This document shows, piece after piece, positions 25,436 to 33,546 of a stretch of 64,000 nucleotides of DNA. This DNA is from Myxosarcina sp. GI1 (GTDB lineage Bacteria; Cyanobacteriota; Cyanobacteriia; Cyanobacteriales; Xenococcaceae): assembly GCF_000756305.1 (NCBI RefSeq), contig NZ_JRFE01000057.1, positions 24,077 to 88,076 on the forward strand. The letters run 5' to 3'. The translations under genes were made by a program, and so were the position numbers. Position 1 is the stretch's first letter; every line of letters begins with the position of its first letter. The notes under the pieces are model-generated. The model saw only the letters and a program-made list of their open reading frames with translations. It was not told the origin of the DNA and made no database searches.

Positions 25436-27406
25436 TCAGTTAACTTTTAAAACCCTAGTAGCATTTAAAATCGCTAACAGTGCTACCCCGACATCGGCAA
25501 ACACCGCCTCCCAAAGAGTTGCAATACCGATCGCACCGAGTAAAATAAATAGGGCTTTAACTGCCATTGCTAGGATGATGTTCTGCCAGACAATAGTGTG
25601 AGTTTTACGGGCTATATTTATTGCCTCTGCTACCTTGGATGGGGCATCGTCCATTAGCACAACATCGGCAGTTTCAATCGCTGCATCCGAACCCAATGCC
25701 CCCATTGCCATCCCTACATCCGCTCTAGCAATTACAGGTGCGTCGTTAATACCATCGCCCACAAATGCCACTTTACTTTTTGTGTCAGATTTACGGAGAT
25801 ACTGCTCGATCGCCTCTACTTTGTCTTCTGGCAGCAATTCGGCTTTATAGGTATCTAAGCCGAGTTTATCGGCTACACTTTGAGCTACAACTCGATTATC
25901 TCCCGTCAGCATTACGGTTTCGCTGACTTCTGCTTTTTTCAATTGAGCGATCGCTCTTGAGGCATCTTCTTTGATTCTGTCAGAGATTAAGATATAGCCA
26001 GCATATTTGCGATCTATGGCTAAATGAACTACCGTTCCTTCTACATTGCAGGTATTGTGTTCTATATTCTCTCGATGTAATAGGCGATCGTTTCCTGCCA
26101 AGACTGACCTTCCCCGAACTTTAGCTCTTATACCGTGTCCTGGTATTTCTTCATAGTCGGTGACATCAGAATCGGTAATCGTAATGTCAGAGGTAGCGAT
26201 TTTATTGTCGTAAGCTTCCACAATCGATCGCGCTACGGGATGATTGGATTGAGATTCAGCGAGCGCAGCAACAGTTAGTATTTCTTTTTCGCTATAGCCG
26301 TTATAAGGCGTTACCTGAGTAACTTGAAATACCCCTTCGGTTAACGTTCCAGTTTTATCAAAAATAACCGTTTTGACATCGGTTAGAGCATCGAGGAAAG
26401 TCGAACCTTTAACTAAAATTCCTCTTTTGGCTGCACCACCAACCCCGCCAAAGTAACCCAGAGGAATACTAATAACTAGTCCGCAGGGACAGGAAATGAC
26501 TAATAACACTAAAGCTCGATAAACCCACTGTTCGCTAGTCGCACCAGGAATCAGTAGGGGCGGTAAAATGGCAACTGCTAGAGAGAGAAAAACGACAACG
26601 GGAGTATAATAACGGGCAAAACGAGTAATAAATTTTTCTGTAGGAGCTTTTTTACTGCTAGCATTTTCGACCAAATCTAAAATCTTAGCGATGGAAGATT
26701 CGGCAAACAGTTTGGTGACTCGAACCGTTAAGCTACCTGTTTGGTTGATTGCCCCTGCTAGAATTGTTTCGCCTTCTTTTACCGTGCGAGGGACTGATTC
26801 CCCCGTAAGTGCCGAAGTATCTACCTGGGAACTACCCGCTAAGATTTCTCCATCTAGAGGTACTTTCTCCCCTGGTTTAATAACGATGGTATCTCCAACT
26901 TCTACTTTTTCTGGTGCAACTTCTCTAATTTCACCATCTATCTTGAGATTCGCTTTGTCAGGACGTACTTCTAGTAACGATCTAATCGAACGGCGCGATC
27001 GCCCAACTGCAAAACCCTGAAATAGTTCGCCGATCTGGAAAAATAGCATTACCGCCACACCTTCGGGCAATTCGTGAATCGCGACCGCTCCCAAAGTGGC
27101 AATGGTCATCAAGAAGTTTTCATCAAAGATTTTACCCCGCAGAATGTTCCGCCCCGCACTGGTTAACACACTCCAACCGCTAATTAGATAAGCGGGAATC
27201 AAAACTGCATACTCAGCGATTGCTCCTGGGGTATCGTGCAAAGGCTGATTAAAAATTAATCCCACCAGAAATAAAGCGATCGCGATACTTAAGGGAATAA
27301 GCTCTCGACGTAAATCGAACTCACCATGTTCGTGGCTGTGGTCATGACCTTGATGATTATGACTTTTATCGGTCGAACAGCAACCAGAGGAATGTTGACT
27401 TGACAC
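25436..27406 (-). CDS. ziaA: Zn2+/Cd2+/Pb2+ P1B-type ATPase (ZiaA/ZntA-like)
   Basis: 656 residues. The N-terminus has no HMA domain but a Cys/His-rich segment (GCCSTDKSHNHQGHDHSHEH) that can bind Zn2+. Membrane core with SCPCGLVIS (Cys306-Pro-Cys308), DKTGT (Asp350), the HP motif in SNHPVARS, and GDGINDAP. Near the end come Lys in VKALF and Asp in FADVGVALLA, as in P1B-2 zinc pumps. It exports Zn2+, Cd2+ or Pb2+ from the cytosol. The SmtB-type repressor gene is immediately upstream on the same strand, with an operator-like site between them. Confidence 0.9.
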   Translation of the reverse strand: MSSQHSSGCCSTDKSHNHQGHDHSHEHGEFDLRRELIPLSIAIALFLVGLIFNQPLHDTPGAIAEYAVLIPAYLISGWSVLTSAGRNILRGKIFDENFLMTIATLGAVAIHELPEGVAVMLFFQIGELFQGFAVGRSRRSIRSLLEVRPDKANLKIDGEIREVAPEKVEVGDTIVIKPGEKVPLDGEILAGSSQVDTSALTGESVPRTVKEGETILAGAINQTGSLTVRVTKLFAESSIAKILDLVENASSKKAPTEKFITRFARYYTPVVVFLSLAVAILPPLLIPGATSEQWVYRALVLLVISCPCGLVISIPLGYFGGVGGAAKRGILVKGSTFLDALTDVKTVIFDKTGTLTEGVFQVTQVTPYNGYSEKEILTVAALAESQSNHPVARSIVEAYDNKIATSDITITDSDVTDYEEIPGHGIRAKVRGRSVLAGNDRLLHRENIEHNTCNVEGTVVHLAIDRKYAGYILISDRIKEDASRAIAQLKKAEVSETVMLTGDNRVVAQSVADKLGLDTYKAELLPEDKVEAIEQYLRKSDTKSKVAFVGDGINDAPVIARADVGMAMGALGSDAAIETADVVLMDDAPSKVAEAINIARKTHTIVWQNIILAMAVKALFILLGAIGIATLWEAVFADVGVALLAILNATRVLKVN

Positions 27407-27435
27407 TATCTATACATTTAAATGGATTTGATTAT

Positions 27436-27457
27436 TGAACAATTGAATACTTGTTCA
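27436..27457 (-). promoter_or_regulatory. SmtB/ZiaR-type operator between ziaR and the Zn ATPase gene
   Basis: TGAACAA (27436-27442) and TTGTTCA (27451-27457) form outer arms, and TGAA-N6-TTCA (27444-27457) is nested within them. This resembles the 12-2-12 imperfect repeats bound by SmtB/ZiaR. Its position just before the ATPase start suggests the pump also has its own repressed promoter. Confidence 0.6.
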
Positions 27458-27503
27458 GATAATATCCAAAAAAAAGCAATTAAGCAATGAGTCCGAAAAA
27501 GAA

Positions 27504-27923
27504 TTAAACTTCGTCCAAATGTTCGGCTACTTCTCGATAGAGATTGGCAATGTGCGCGTCTGTCAAGCTGTAATAGACGTTACGCCCTTCACGACGATGC
27601 TTCACTAAGCGAAGGTTTCGGAGCAAACGTAACTGATGAGACACAGCCGATTCGCTCATCTTGACTACTGCTGCTAGATCGCAAACACAAAGTTCGGCTT
27701 TAGCCAAAGCAGAAAGAAGCTTAAGGCGATGAGGGTCAGCCATTGCCCCAAAAAACTGAGCCATCTGCTGTGCTTTTTCTGTAGTTACAATTTTAGATTG
27801 TACTTGGCGTACTTGCTCTAAATGAACTAAAGGCGAATCACAAGTTGGTGCGCTTGATTCCGCAGAACTTTGTTTGTTCGATTTATCAACTTTATTCATT
27901 TTATTGGGCTCTGAACCAATCAA
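27504..27923 (-). CDS. ziaR: SmtB/ArsR-family zinc-sensing repressor (ZiaR-like)
   Basis: 139 residues. The ELCVCDLAA motif places Cys79 and Cys81 in helix 3 (alpha-3N site), with an N-terminal Cys28 and His34. The last helix has DAHIANLYREVAEHLDE with Asp122, His124, His135 and Glu138 (alpha-5 zinc site). Having both sites is the ZiaR/SmtB pattern. VSHQLRLLRNLRLV is the recognition helix. It represses the downstream zinc ATPase until Zn2+ binds. ATG codons at 27923 or 27899 are both possible starts. Confidence 0.85.
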   Translation of the reverse strand: MIGSEPNKMNKVDKSNKQSSAESSAPTCDSPLVHLEQVRQVQSKIVTTEKAQQMAQFFGAMADPHRLKLLSALAKAELCVCDLAAVVKMSESAVSHQLRLLRNLRLVKHRREGRNVYYSLTDAHIANLYREVAEHLDEV

Positions 27924-27983
27924 TTTGGCTGAGTCAATACAGCTTTTTACTTACCCTTATGATAATGATACTCATTTTACACA

Positions 27984-27997
27984 TGAATGTCTATTCA
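27984..27997 (-). promoter_or_regulatory. SmtB/ZiaR-type operator upstream of ziaR
   Basis: TGAA (27984-27987), 6 bp, TTCA (27994-27997), followed by another half-site GATGAACA. The same TGAA-N6-TTCA spacing is seen at 27444-27457. It lies about 60 bp before the ziaR start, where autorepression would occur. Confidence 0.55.
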
Positions 27998-28042
27998 GAT
28001 GAACAAATACAATCTTCAGTTTCTTCTACTACTAATAATGTG

Positions 28043-28125
28043 TGAGCAATCTCAATATGAAATTTCTTCCTTTCCCAATTTCACACTGCACTTCCAGACT
28101 GCCGTTGTGAGCTAAAACGATTGCA
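28043..28125 (-). pseudogene. remnant of a CopS-like kinase 3' end
   Basis: The plus-strand text GCAATCTCAATATGAAATT and then CTGCACTTCCAGACTGCC are nearly identical to 37107-37190, the 3' end of the second CopS-like kinase gene (which encodes the G2 box and tail). Only about 80 bp survive, so this is the scar of a third copy of the kinase gene or of a recombination. Confidence 0.7.
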
Positions 28126-28127
28126 CT

Positions 28128-28415
28128 AAGATTTCTCTCTCCTTAGTAACGGGTATTACTTTTCTGTTTATCGGTGTCAGTGGCAGTATCTCGGTAATAA
28201 AAGCCGTCTATATTAATAAGCTAGCGTTTAAATATGCTTACGTCGGCGGTAAAATTCTAAAGCCTTTTTGAGTATCGTCAGCTTTACTGAAAATGCGATT
28301 ATGGCAGTTATAGAGCTTTGATTTTTTCCACAATTAAAGGAGAAGCTGAATCGGCAAAAATCAAATAAGCCGAACTTAATACTATTGTGCGTTTACAGAA
28401 TGCAGTTGGATAAAA
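28128..28415 (+). pseudogene. decayed copy of the glutaredoxin-MauE gene C-terminal part
   Basis: Stretches such as TCGTCAGCTTTACTGAAAAT, GCGATTATGGCAGTTAT and AAAGGAGAAGCTGAATCGGC match 16060-16200 of the glutaredoxin-MauE gene with frame disruptions and internal stops. The fragment covers its last two membrane segments and tail. No complete reading frame remains. Together with the kinase remnant it shows that copper-gene copies once stood here. Confidence 0.7.
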
Positions 28416-28448
28416 CCCCAAAAAATCGAGTAACCGATACCAAACAAT

Positions 28449-28465
28449 CTTGCAAAGTTCTTGAC
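28449..28465 (+). promoter_or_regulatory. 17-bp direct-repeat motif, site 1 (before the phosphoesterase operon)
   Basis: CTTGCAAAGTTCTTGAC, 54 bp before the phosphoesterase start. It is one of six copies of the consensus CTTGCA-AAGTT-TCTGAC, with an 11-bp period typical of OmpR-family binding sites. A probable -10 (TATTCT at 28475-28480) follows. Confidence 0.7.
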
Positions 28466-28518
28466 ACTTTCCCTCTATTCTACGATCGCTTTACTGTCGA
28501 ACAAGAGAAACGAGACTG

Positions 28519-29421
28519 TTGAAACGAAGAAAGTTACTGGCACTTGGGGGATTGGGCGGACTTTGGTTAGCTTTGGGCGGTCATACCTATTTATCAATTC
28601 AATATCCGCTTGAATACAAAACCTGTCCTAGATTTAAGAGCAGATCGACAAATTTATTATCAAGCTTTGTCGCAGTAGGGGATGTAGGAACTGGGGATAA
28701 TCGACAATATGGTGTGGCTAAGACGATGAGTTGTTTTTTTGCAGCAAATCCTTTTCCTGCGGTACTGCTACTAGGAGATAATATTTACGAGCATGGTGAA
28801 ATTGAAAAAATAGAGGATACCTTTGAAATCCCCTATAGAGAGCTAAGAGAACAAAAAGTTAAGTTTTATGCTGCTATTGGCAATCATGACATAGAAACCA
28901 AAAACGGCGAGGATCAAATTCGCTACGCGGAATTTAATATGGATGGTCGCTATTACACTTTTGAACGGGGTAACGTACAATTTTTTGCCCTCGATACCAA
29001 CCCCGAAGCTCCCTGGTCGGAACAGTTGACATGGTTAGAAAAAAAACTAGCAAAATCTCAAAAGCCTTGGAAAGTAGTATTTGGACATCATCAAATGTAT
29101 TCTTCTGGGAAATATGGAGTCAACCATGAACTGATAGAGCGTCTCACGCCTCTGTTTTCTCGCTACGGAGTTCAACTTTATCTTAACGGACACGAACATC
29201 ACTATGAGAGAACTAAACCAATTGAAGGTACGACATATCTGACCTGCGGTAATGGTGCAAAACTAAGAGATGTTGGAGAGTCAGATTGGACGGCTTATTC
29301 CTTGTCTAGATTGGGTTTCGCTGTTGTTGAAGTACATTCAGATAGACTAGAAATTTTAGGAGTAGGTACGAATGGACAAATATTCGATCGCGGAGTCATA
29401 TCTCGCTCGCTAGCAAGCTGA
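28519..29421 (+). CDS. metallophosphoesterase (purple acid phosphatase-like)
   Basis: 300 residues from TTG 28519 (KRRKLLALGGLGGLW, an N-terminal anchor or signal). The calcineurin-like core has AVGDVGTGDN (first Asp), LLGDNIYEHG (Asp/Asn), AAIGNHD (His/Asp), VFGHHQMYSSG and LNGHEHHYER (metal His). It should hydrolyse phosphomonoesters outside the cytoplasmic membrane. It is the first gene of a likely operon with DUF1232, an OmpR regulator and a kinase, controlled by the 17-bp motif at 28449. Confidence 0.8.
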   Translation: MKRRKLLALGGLGGLWLALGGHTYLSIQYPLEYKTCPRFKSRSTNLLSSFVAVGDVGTGDNRQYGVAKTMSCFFAANPFPAVLLLGDNIYEHGEIEKIEDTFEIPYRELREQKVKFYAAIGNHDIETKNGEDQIRYAEFNMDGRYYTFERGNVQFFALDTNPEAPWSEQLTWLEKKLAKSQKPWKVVFGHHQMYSSGKYGVNHELIERLTPLFSRYGVQLYLNGHEHHYERTKPIEGTTYLTCGNGAKLRDVGESDWTAYSLSRLGFAVVEVHSDRLEILGVGTNGQIFDRGVISRSLAS

Positions 29422-29476
29422 GGCACTTTCACCAATTATAAAATAATCGAATTAACCAGTATTTTATAGTAGCTGC

Positions 29477-29866
29477 ATGATGAAACAGTGGCGACAAAAA
29501 GCCAGGGAACTCAAACAAGAAACCTATGTTCTAAATCTTGCTTGTAAAGACGCGAGAACTCCTTGGTATGTAAAATTTATAGCTAGTTGCGCAATCGCCT
29601 ATGCCCTTAGTCCCATCGATCTAATTCCTGATTTCATCCCAGTGTTAGGACTGTTGGACGATTTAATCTTACTGCCATTGGTAATTGTATTGCTCATCAA
29701 ATTAATTCCCACAGAGATTATGGATGATTGTCGTCGTCAAGCAGAAGCGACAGTTGCCTCAGATAAAAATCAACTTCAAAGTTGGAATGCATCAGTAATA
29801 ATTATTGCTATTTGGTCGATTGCAGGAGTTATTCTGGCTTTTTGGATACACAGTTTGATTCGCTAA
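29477..29866 (+). CDS. DUF1232 membrane protein
   Basis: 129 residues. The DUF1232 core TPWYVKFIASCAIAYALSP then DLIPDFIPVLGLLDDLILLP is unmistakable (about 28-75), with a further membrane segment at the C-terminus. Function unknown in bacteria. It is the second gene of the phosphoesterase-kinase group, 55 bp after the first gene and 25 bp before the response regulator. Confidence 0.85.
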   Translation: MMKQWRQKARELKQETYVLNLACKDARTPWYVKFIASCAIAYALSPIDLIPDFIPVLGLLDDLILLPLVIVLLIKLIPTEIMDDCRRQAEATVASDKNQLQSWNASVIIIAIWSIAGVILAFWIHSLIR

Positions 29867-29891
29867 AATTTTTACAAGAGAAAGTAAAATT

Positions 29892-30572
29892 ATGAAAATT
29901 TTGTTAGTAGAAGATGACGATCGCATTGCCAAACCGCTAGCAGAAGGTTTAAAAAACGAACATCACGTAGTAGAAATAGCTAGAGATGGTATTGAAGGAT
30001 GGGAATATGCTCAAGGGGCTGAATTCGATCTAATTTTGTTAGATTTGATGCTACCTAAATTAGATGGCATTACCCTGTGTAAGCGATTGCGAGAAGCTAA
30101 ATCAAAAGCTTTAATATTGATGCTCACTGCTAAAGATACTACCGATGATAAGGTAATTGGCTTAGATGCAGGAGCAGATGACTATTTAGTCAAACCATTT
30201 AAACTCAAAGAATTAGCTGCCAGAATTAGGGCTTTATCCCGCAGATGCCACGAACTCAAACCGAAAATTCTCAGTTATCAGCAACTCCAACTCAATCCCA
30301 GTACGGGAGAAGTAACATATGACAGTAATTTGCTCTCACTTACTCCCAAAGAATACCTAATACTCGAATACTTTTTACGCCATCCCAAACAGATTTTAAC
30401 CCGCACCGCTATTCTCGATAAGCTTTGGGAGTTTGACAAATCATCGGGAGAAGGCACGATCAAGACTCATATTACTAACCTGCGTCAGAAACTAAAAGCA
30501 GCAGGAAGTAGAAATAATTTAATCGAAACAGTTTATGGTGTTGGCTATCGTTTGGGTTCATTAGAAAATTAG
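29892..30572 (+). CDS. OmpR-family response regulator of the 28-37 kb regulon
   Basis: 226 residues: receiver with LLVEDDDRIAKPLA, phospho-acceptor in LLDLMLPKLDG and Lys in VKPFK, then a winged helix (LTPKEYLILEYFLRHP...RTAILDKLWEF...IKTHITNLRQKLKA...VYGVGYRLG). It belongs to the OmpR/PhoB family with a QseB/RppA-like look. The kinase gene starts 12 bp downstream. It is the natural candidate to bind the six 17-bp direct repeats between 28.4 and 36.8 kb. Confidence 0.85.
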   Translation: MKILLVEDDDRIAKPLAEGLKNEHHVVEIARDGIEGWEYAQGAEFDLILLDLMLPKLDGITLCKRLREAKSKALILMLTAKDTTDDKVIGLDAGADDYLVKPFKLKELAARIRALSRRCHELKPKILSYQQLQLNPSTGEVTYDSNLLSLTPKEYLILEYFLRHPKQILTRTAILDKLWEFDKSSGEGTIKTHITNLRQKLKAAGSRNNLIETVYGVGYRLGSLEN

Positions 30573-30584
30573 CCAATTGTAATT

Positions 30585-31841
30585 ATGTTCCGAAAGATTC
30601 GCTACCGTCTATTTCTATCCAACTTACTGGTTTTAGGTTTAGTTTTGCTGGGATCGGCTTTTGCGGTACGGCTAGTTTTTATTAGTAACCTAAAACAGCA
30701 AGCAAATGAACGACTGATGGCGATCGCTCTTAATACGGCAGGTAGTGCAGAGATGGATGAGGGAGAGTTTGAGTGGGAGATGGAGTTTTCCCCACAATTA
30801 TTAGAAGAAGCTCAACAAGCTTTTCAGTGGTTCGATCCCAAAGGAGAACTATTAGAACAGCAAGGCAGCACTCGCTATATTTCTACTCTACCTTTAGCAG
30901 CAGAACCAACCGTTCGTAGTCAAATAGATGAAAAAGGGCTTGAAGTTATAACCTTGCCAATTTTTGATAAGAATAATCGGCAGCTAATCGGTTATCTTCG
31001 TGCCACTCAATCTTTAGAAGAAATAGATGAAACGATCGCCAAGCTGGATGTGGGGTTAGCTGTAGGTGCAATCGTAGCTATAGTTCTCAGTAGCTTGGGT
31101 AGTGGTTGGCTTAACAGTCAAGCAATGCAGCCCATTGAGGAAAGTTTCAATCGCCTCAAACAGTTTACTGCCGATGCCTCTCACGAACTGCGAAGTCCCC
31201 TGATGGCAATTAGCACCAATGCGGAAGTAGCTTTGACCTATCCTGAAGGAATCCGCCCTGGGGATGAGGAGAAATTTCAGGCGATCGCCATGGCAACAGA
31301 GCAAATGTCGCAACTAACAGAAGATTTATTGCTTTTAGCCTGCACCGATCGAGTTTCCAGTTTTGAATTTGAAAGAATTAATCTCACGACTCTACTAACA
31401 GACTTGATTAAACTATACAAACCCCAGGCACAAACTAAACAGATCGAACTCAAAGCTGAGATTGCAATTGGCTTATGGTTGAACGGAGATGAAGCAAAAT
31501 TGATAAGAGCCTTTACCAATTTGATTCAAAACGCGATTCAATATACTCCTGTTGGGGGAGAAGTAGAGGTAAGTAGCAAGCGTCTCGGTCGAGAACTTTT
31601 AGTGACAATCGAAGATACGGGGATTGGCATCGATAGCAAACATCTCGACCGAATATTCGATCGCCTTTGGCGTGCCGATCGCTCTCGCTCATATTACGAA
31701 GGCGGTTCGGGATTGGGATTAGCAATTACCAAGGCGATCGTCGAAAGACACAAAGGTACAATTACCGTTACCAGTCAACCAAATGTTGGTAGCTGTTTTG
31801 ACGTGCGCTTGCCAACAGCTACAGAATCTAAACGCTTGTAG
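30585..31841 (+). CDS. sensor histidine kinase paired with the OmpR regulator
   Basis: 418 residues: TM1 (about 10-30), an extracytoplasmic region with an acidic stretch (EMDEGEFEWEMEF), TM2 (about 155-175), HisKA with FTADASHELRSPLMA (phospho-His), N box NLIQNAIQYTP, and G boxes DTGIGI and GGSGLGLAI. The acidic sensor patch, as in PhoQ-like sensors, could read divalent cations or pH. That is inference. Signal output through the regulator 12 bp upstream. Confidence 0.85.
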   Translation: MFRKIRYRLFLSNLLVLGLVLLGSAFAVRLVFISNLKQQANERLMAIALNTAGSAEMDEGEFEWEMEFSPQLLEEAQQAFQWFDPKGELLEQQGSTRYISTLPLAAEPTVRSQIDEKGLEVITLPIFDKNNRQLIGYLRATQSLEEIDETIAKLDVGLAVGAIVAIVLSSLGSGWLNSQAMQPIEESFNRLKQFTADASHELRSPLMAISTNAEVALTYPEGIRPGDEEKFQAIAMATEQMSQLTEDLLLLACTDRVSSFEFERINLTTLLTDLIKLYKPQAQTKQIELKAEIAIGLWLNGDEAKLIRAFTNLIQNAIQYTPVGGEVEVSSKRLGRELLVTIEDTGIGIDSKHLDRIFDRLWRADRSRSYYEGGSGLGLAITKAIVERHKGTITVTSQPNVGSCFDVRLPTATESKRL

Positions 31842-31854
31842 AATTAGCCTAAAT

Positions 31855-31871
31855 CTTGCAAAGTTTCTGAC
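31855..31871 (+). promoter_or_regulatory. 17-bp direct-repeat motif, site 2
   Basis: CTTGCAAAGTTTCTGAC, identical to the consensus, 46 bp before the ATG of the small protein at 31917. It starts 14 bp after the kinase stop, so the downstream group (31917-33057) can be transcribed on its own. Confidence 0.75.
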
Positions 31872-31916
31872 CATCGTTGCTTAAAGTTGAATCATAAACA
31901 AATTCAACAGAAATTT

Positions 31917-32117
31917 ATGAATATTTTCAATCGTTGGTATCAAAATTATCGACAAGCAAGTGTTCTTTCACAACTACAGCGCGAACTTTTTACACTGGTT
32001 CACGGACAAAAAGATACGGCTCAAAGATTAATTAATCTAGAAAAAATCAAGCATCCAGGTCATTCTCAAAGCTGGTATCTCGATAAAGTTATCTATGATT
32101 TGAGACGTTCTGCCTAA
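31917..32117 (+). CDS. small basic protein of the regulon
   Basis: 66 residues from ATG 31917 (a TTG at 31887 would add ten). The product is helical and basic, with aromatic residues (FNRWYQNYRQ) and no membrane segment. It ends YLDKVIYDLRRSA. I do not recognise a family. Its position directly behind a copy of the 17-bp motif suggests it is expressed with the regulon. Confidence 0.55.
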   Translation: MNIFNRWYQNYRQASVLSQLQRELFTLVHGQKDTAQRLINLEKIKHPGHSQSWYLDKVIYDLRRSA

Positions 32118-32151
32118 AGTTAATCTGTTAGAAAAGTAACAGTATTTCATC

Positions 32152-32304
32152 ATGAGAAAAGATTTAATCTGGCAACTAGGAATCTTCGTACTCGTGCTAC
32201 TTGTCCTAAATGCTTTTTTTCAAATGCACATTTCGATTATTGGGAGTTTATTGCTAACCATAATTCTCTCATTGGTGTTTAATTTTATTCAAAATCGTCG
32301 CTAA
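32152..32304 (+). CDS. 50-residue two-helix membrane protein
   Basis: ATG 32152, TAA 32302-32304. The product, MRKDLIWQLGIFVLVLLVLN and then FFQMHISIIG...FNFIQNRR, has two hydrophobic segments split by a short loop, and basic ends. Its clean topology, close spacing (34 bp after the previous gene) and shared strand argue for a real small membrane protein of the 17-bp-motif regulon. Function unknown. Confidence 0.6.
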   Translation: MRKDLIWQLGIFVLVLLVLNAFFQMHISIIGSLLLTIILSLVFNFIQNRR

Positions 32305-32368
32305 ATCGAGCTAATTTTTCAAGCTTGTGCTGTAGAATTACCTCGTTAAAACTCTAGTAACTTTAATT

Positions 32369-33057
32369 ATGCAACCATGGCTACGCAGACTAGCTAATTT
32401 TTGGCTTCAAAAAGTTAATCCCAGAATAGTTACTTTAATTACCACAATAGGTACGGTAGGACTATTAATCTGCTTGGCAATTATTTATACATTAGCCAAG
32501 CTCTCTGAAGAAGTATTAGAACGGGAAGCTTTTAGTTTTGATAAAGCCATTTTGCTCTGGATACATCAGTTTGCCAATCCCACATTGGATAAGATAATGC
32601 TGAATGTCACTCGCTTGGGCAATCCCAGTACAGTGGTAGCGATTACTTTAGTGACCTTGGGAATACTGTGGTGGCGACGATATTATCAAGAGGCTAAGAT
32701 TTTCTTGCTTAACTGTTTGGGAGGAGCAGTTCTCAGCTACGGTTTAAAGTTAGCTTTTAGCAAACCCCGTCCTCAACTTTGGAAATTACTAATCTCTGAA
32801 ACCTCTTACAGTTATCTAGCGGTCATGCTTTGGGTTCTATGGTGCTGTATGGGTTTTTAGCTTATTTGCTAGGAAATTACTTTCCGCAATATGCTAGAGT
32901 TTTCTATTTAATAGCTGCAATACTAATCGCTGCGATCGGTTTGAGTCGGCTTTACTTGGGTGTCCACTGGCCGACAGATATAATCGCTGGTTATGGTGTG
33001 GGATTTTTATGGGTTACTTTCTGTATTACCATGCTGAAGCTACAGAAAGCTAAATAA
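32369..33057 (+). pseudogene. PAP2-superfamily phosphatase broken by a one-base deletion at the active site
   Basis: The first part (32369-32860) has several membrane segments and KLAFSKPRPQLW, the first PAP2 motif (KxxxxxxRP). The expected second motif (PSGHA) appears only if one base is added near 32814-32818. The DNA then reads SGHALGSMVLYGF and runs on to SRLYLGVHWPTD, the third motif, and TAA at 33055-33057. So the gene is whole apart from a single missing base in SGH. It is either a recent pseudogene or an assembly error. Membrane lipid phosphatase or related role. Confidence 0.8.
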
Positions 33058-33097
33058 TCGTTCATTACTTTATCGATCGCACAAAATAGAAAAAAAT

Positions 33098-33114
33098 CTT
33101 GCCAAGTTCCTGAC
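33098..33114 (+). promoter_or_regulatory. 17-bp direct-repeat motif, site 3
   Basis: CTTGCCAAGTTCCTGAC, two mismatches to the consensus, 45 bp before the small secreted protein gene at 33159. A TAAGGT-like -10 follows at a suitable distance. Confidence 0.7.
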
Positions 33115-33158
33115 AGTTGCTTTTTAAAGTAAGGTGTCCGACACAAATTTAGGCACCG

Positions 33159-33398
33159 ATGAACATTTCTAAGAAAGTTTTTTTAACTACGTGTTTAATT
33201 ACTACCACAAGCTTAGCTAAATTTGCAGCAGCATCTACAACAAGCTCTCAAACCGCTTCTAATATTTTTCCAAGACTTAAGAGTACTCAAAATTCTGCCC
33301 AAAAAAGTTTGGGTGTTGCTTTCGTGCAAGCTCGAATAGCGGCAGCAAGTGATGGGGATGGAGAGATGAATAATGCTTTAGAAGCCGAACTAAATTAG
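33159..33398 (+). CDS. small secreted protein of the regulon
   Basis: 79 residues. Basic start (MNISKK), hydrophobic core with Thr/Leu (VFLTTCLITTTSLAKF), and AAAS as likely cleavage region, then a Ser/Thr/Gln-rich mature part of about 50 residues without Cys. No family recognised. It sits right after site 3 of the 17-bp motif. Confidence 0.6.
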   Translation: MNISKKVFLTTCLITTTSLAKFAAASTTSSQTASNIFPRLKSTQNSAQKSLGVAFVQARIAAASDGDGEMNNALEAELN

Positions 33399-33546
33399 CT
33401 CTTTTATCTGCTAATTAGCTGATGTAGGAAGTAGAAGGTTAGTTGCTGTATGCTGTAGCCGAGAAATTCTTGGAATAAGCACACATTCTGGACTTTTTTT
33501 GACTACTCCTACTTTCTCAATCGAAACTTTAGGAGACAGAAAGGTT

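Larger units (their letters stand above)
27924..28518. other. intergenic region with operator and two gene remnants
   Basis: About 595 bp without an intact gene. It contains the ziaR operator-like site (27984-27997), an HK 3'-end remnant (28043-28125, minus), a glutaredoxin-MauE remnant (28128-28415, plus) and the 17-bp motif at 28449-28465 before the phosphoesterase gene. Confidence 0.7.
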
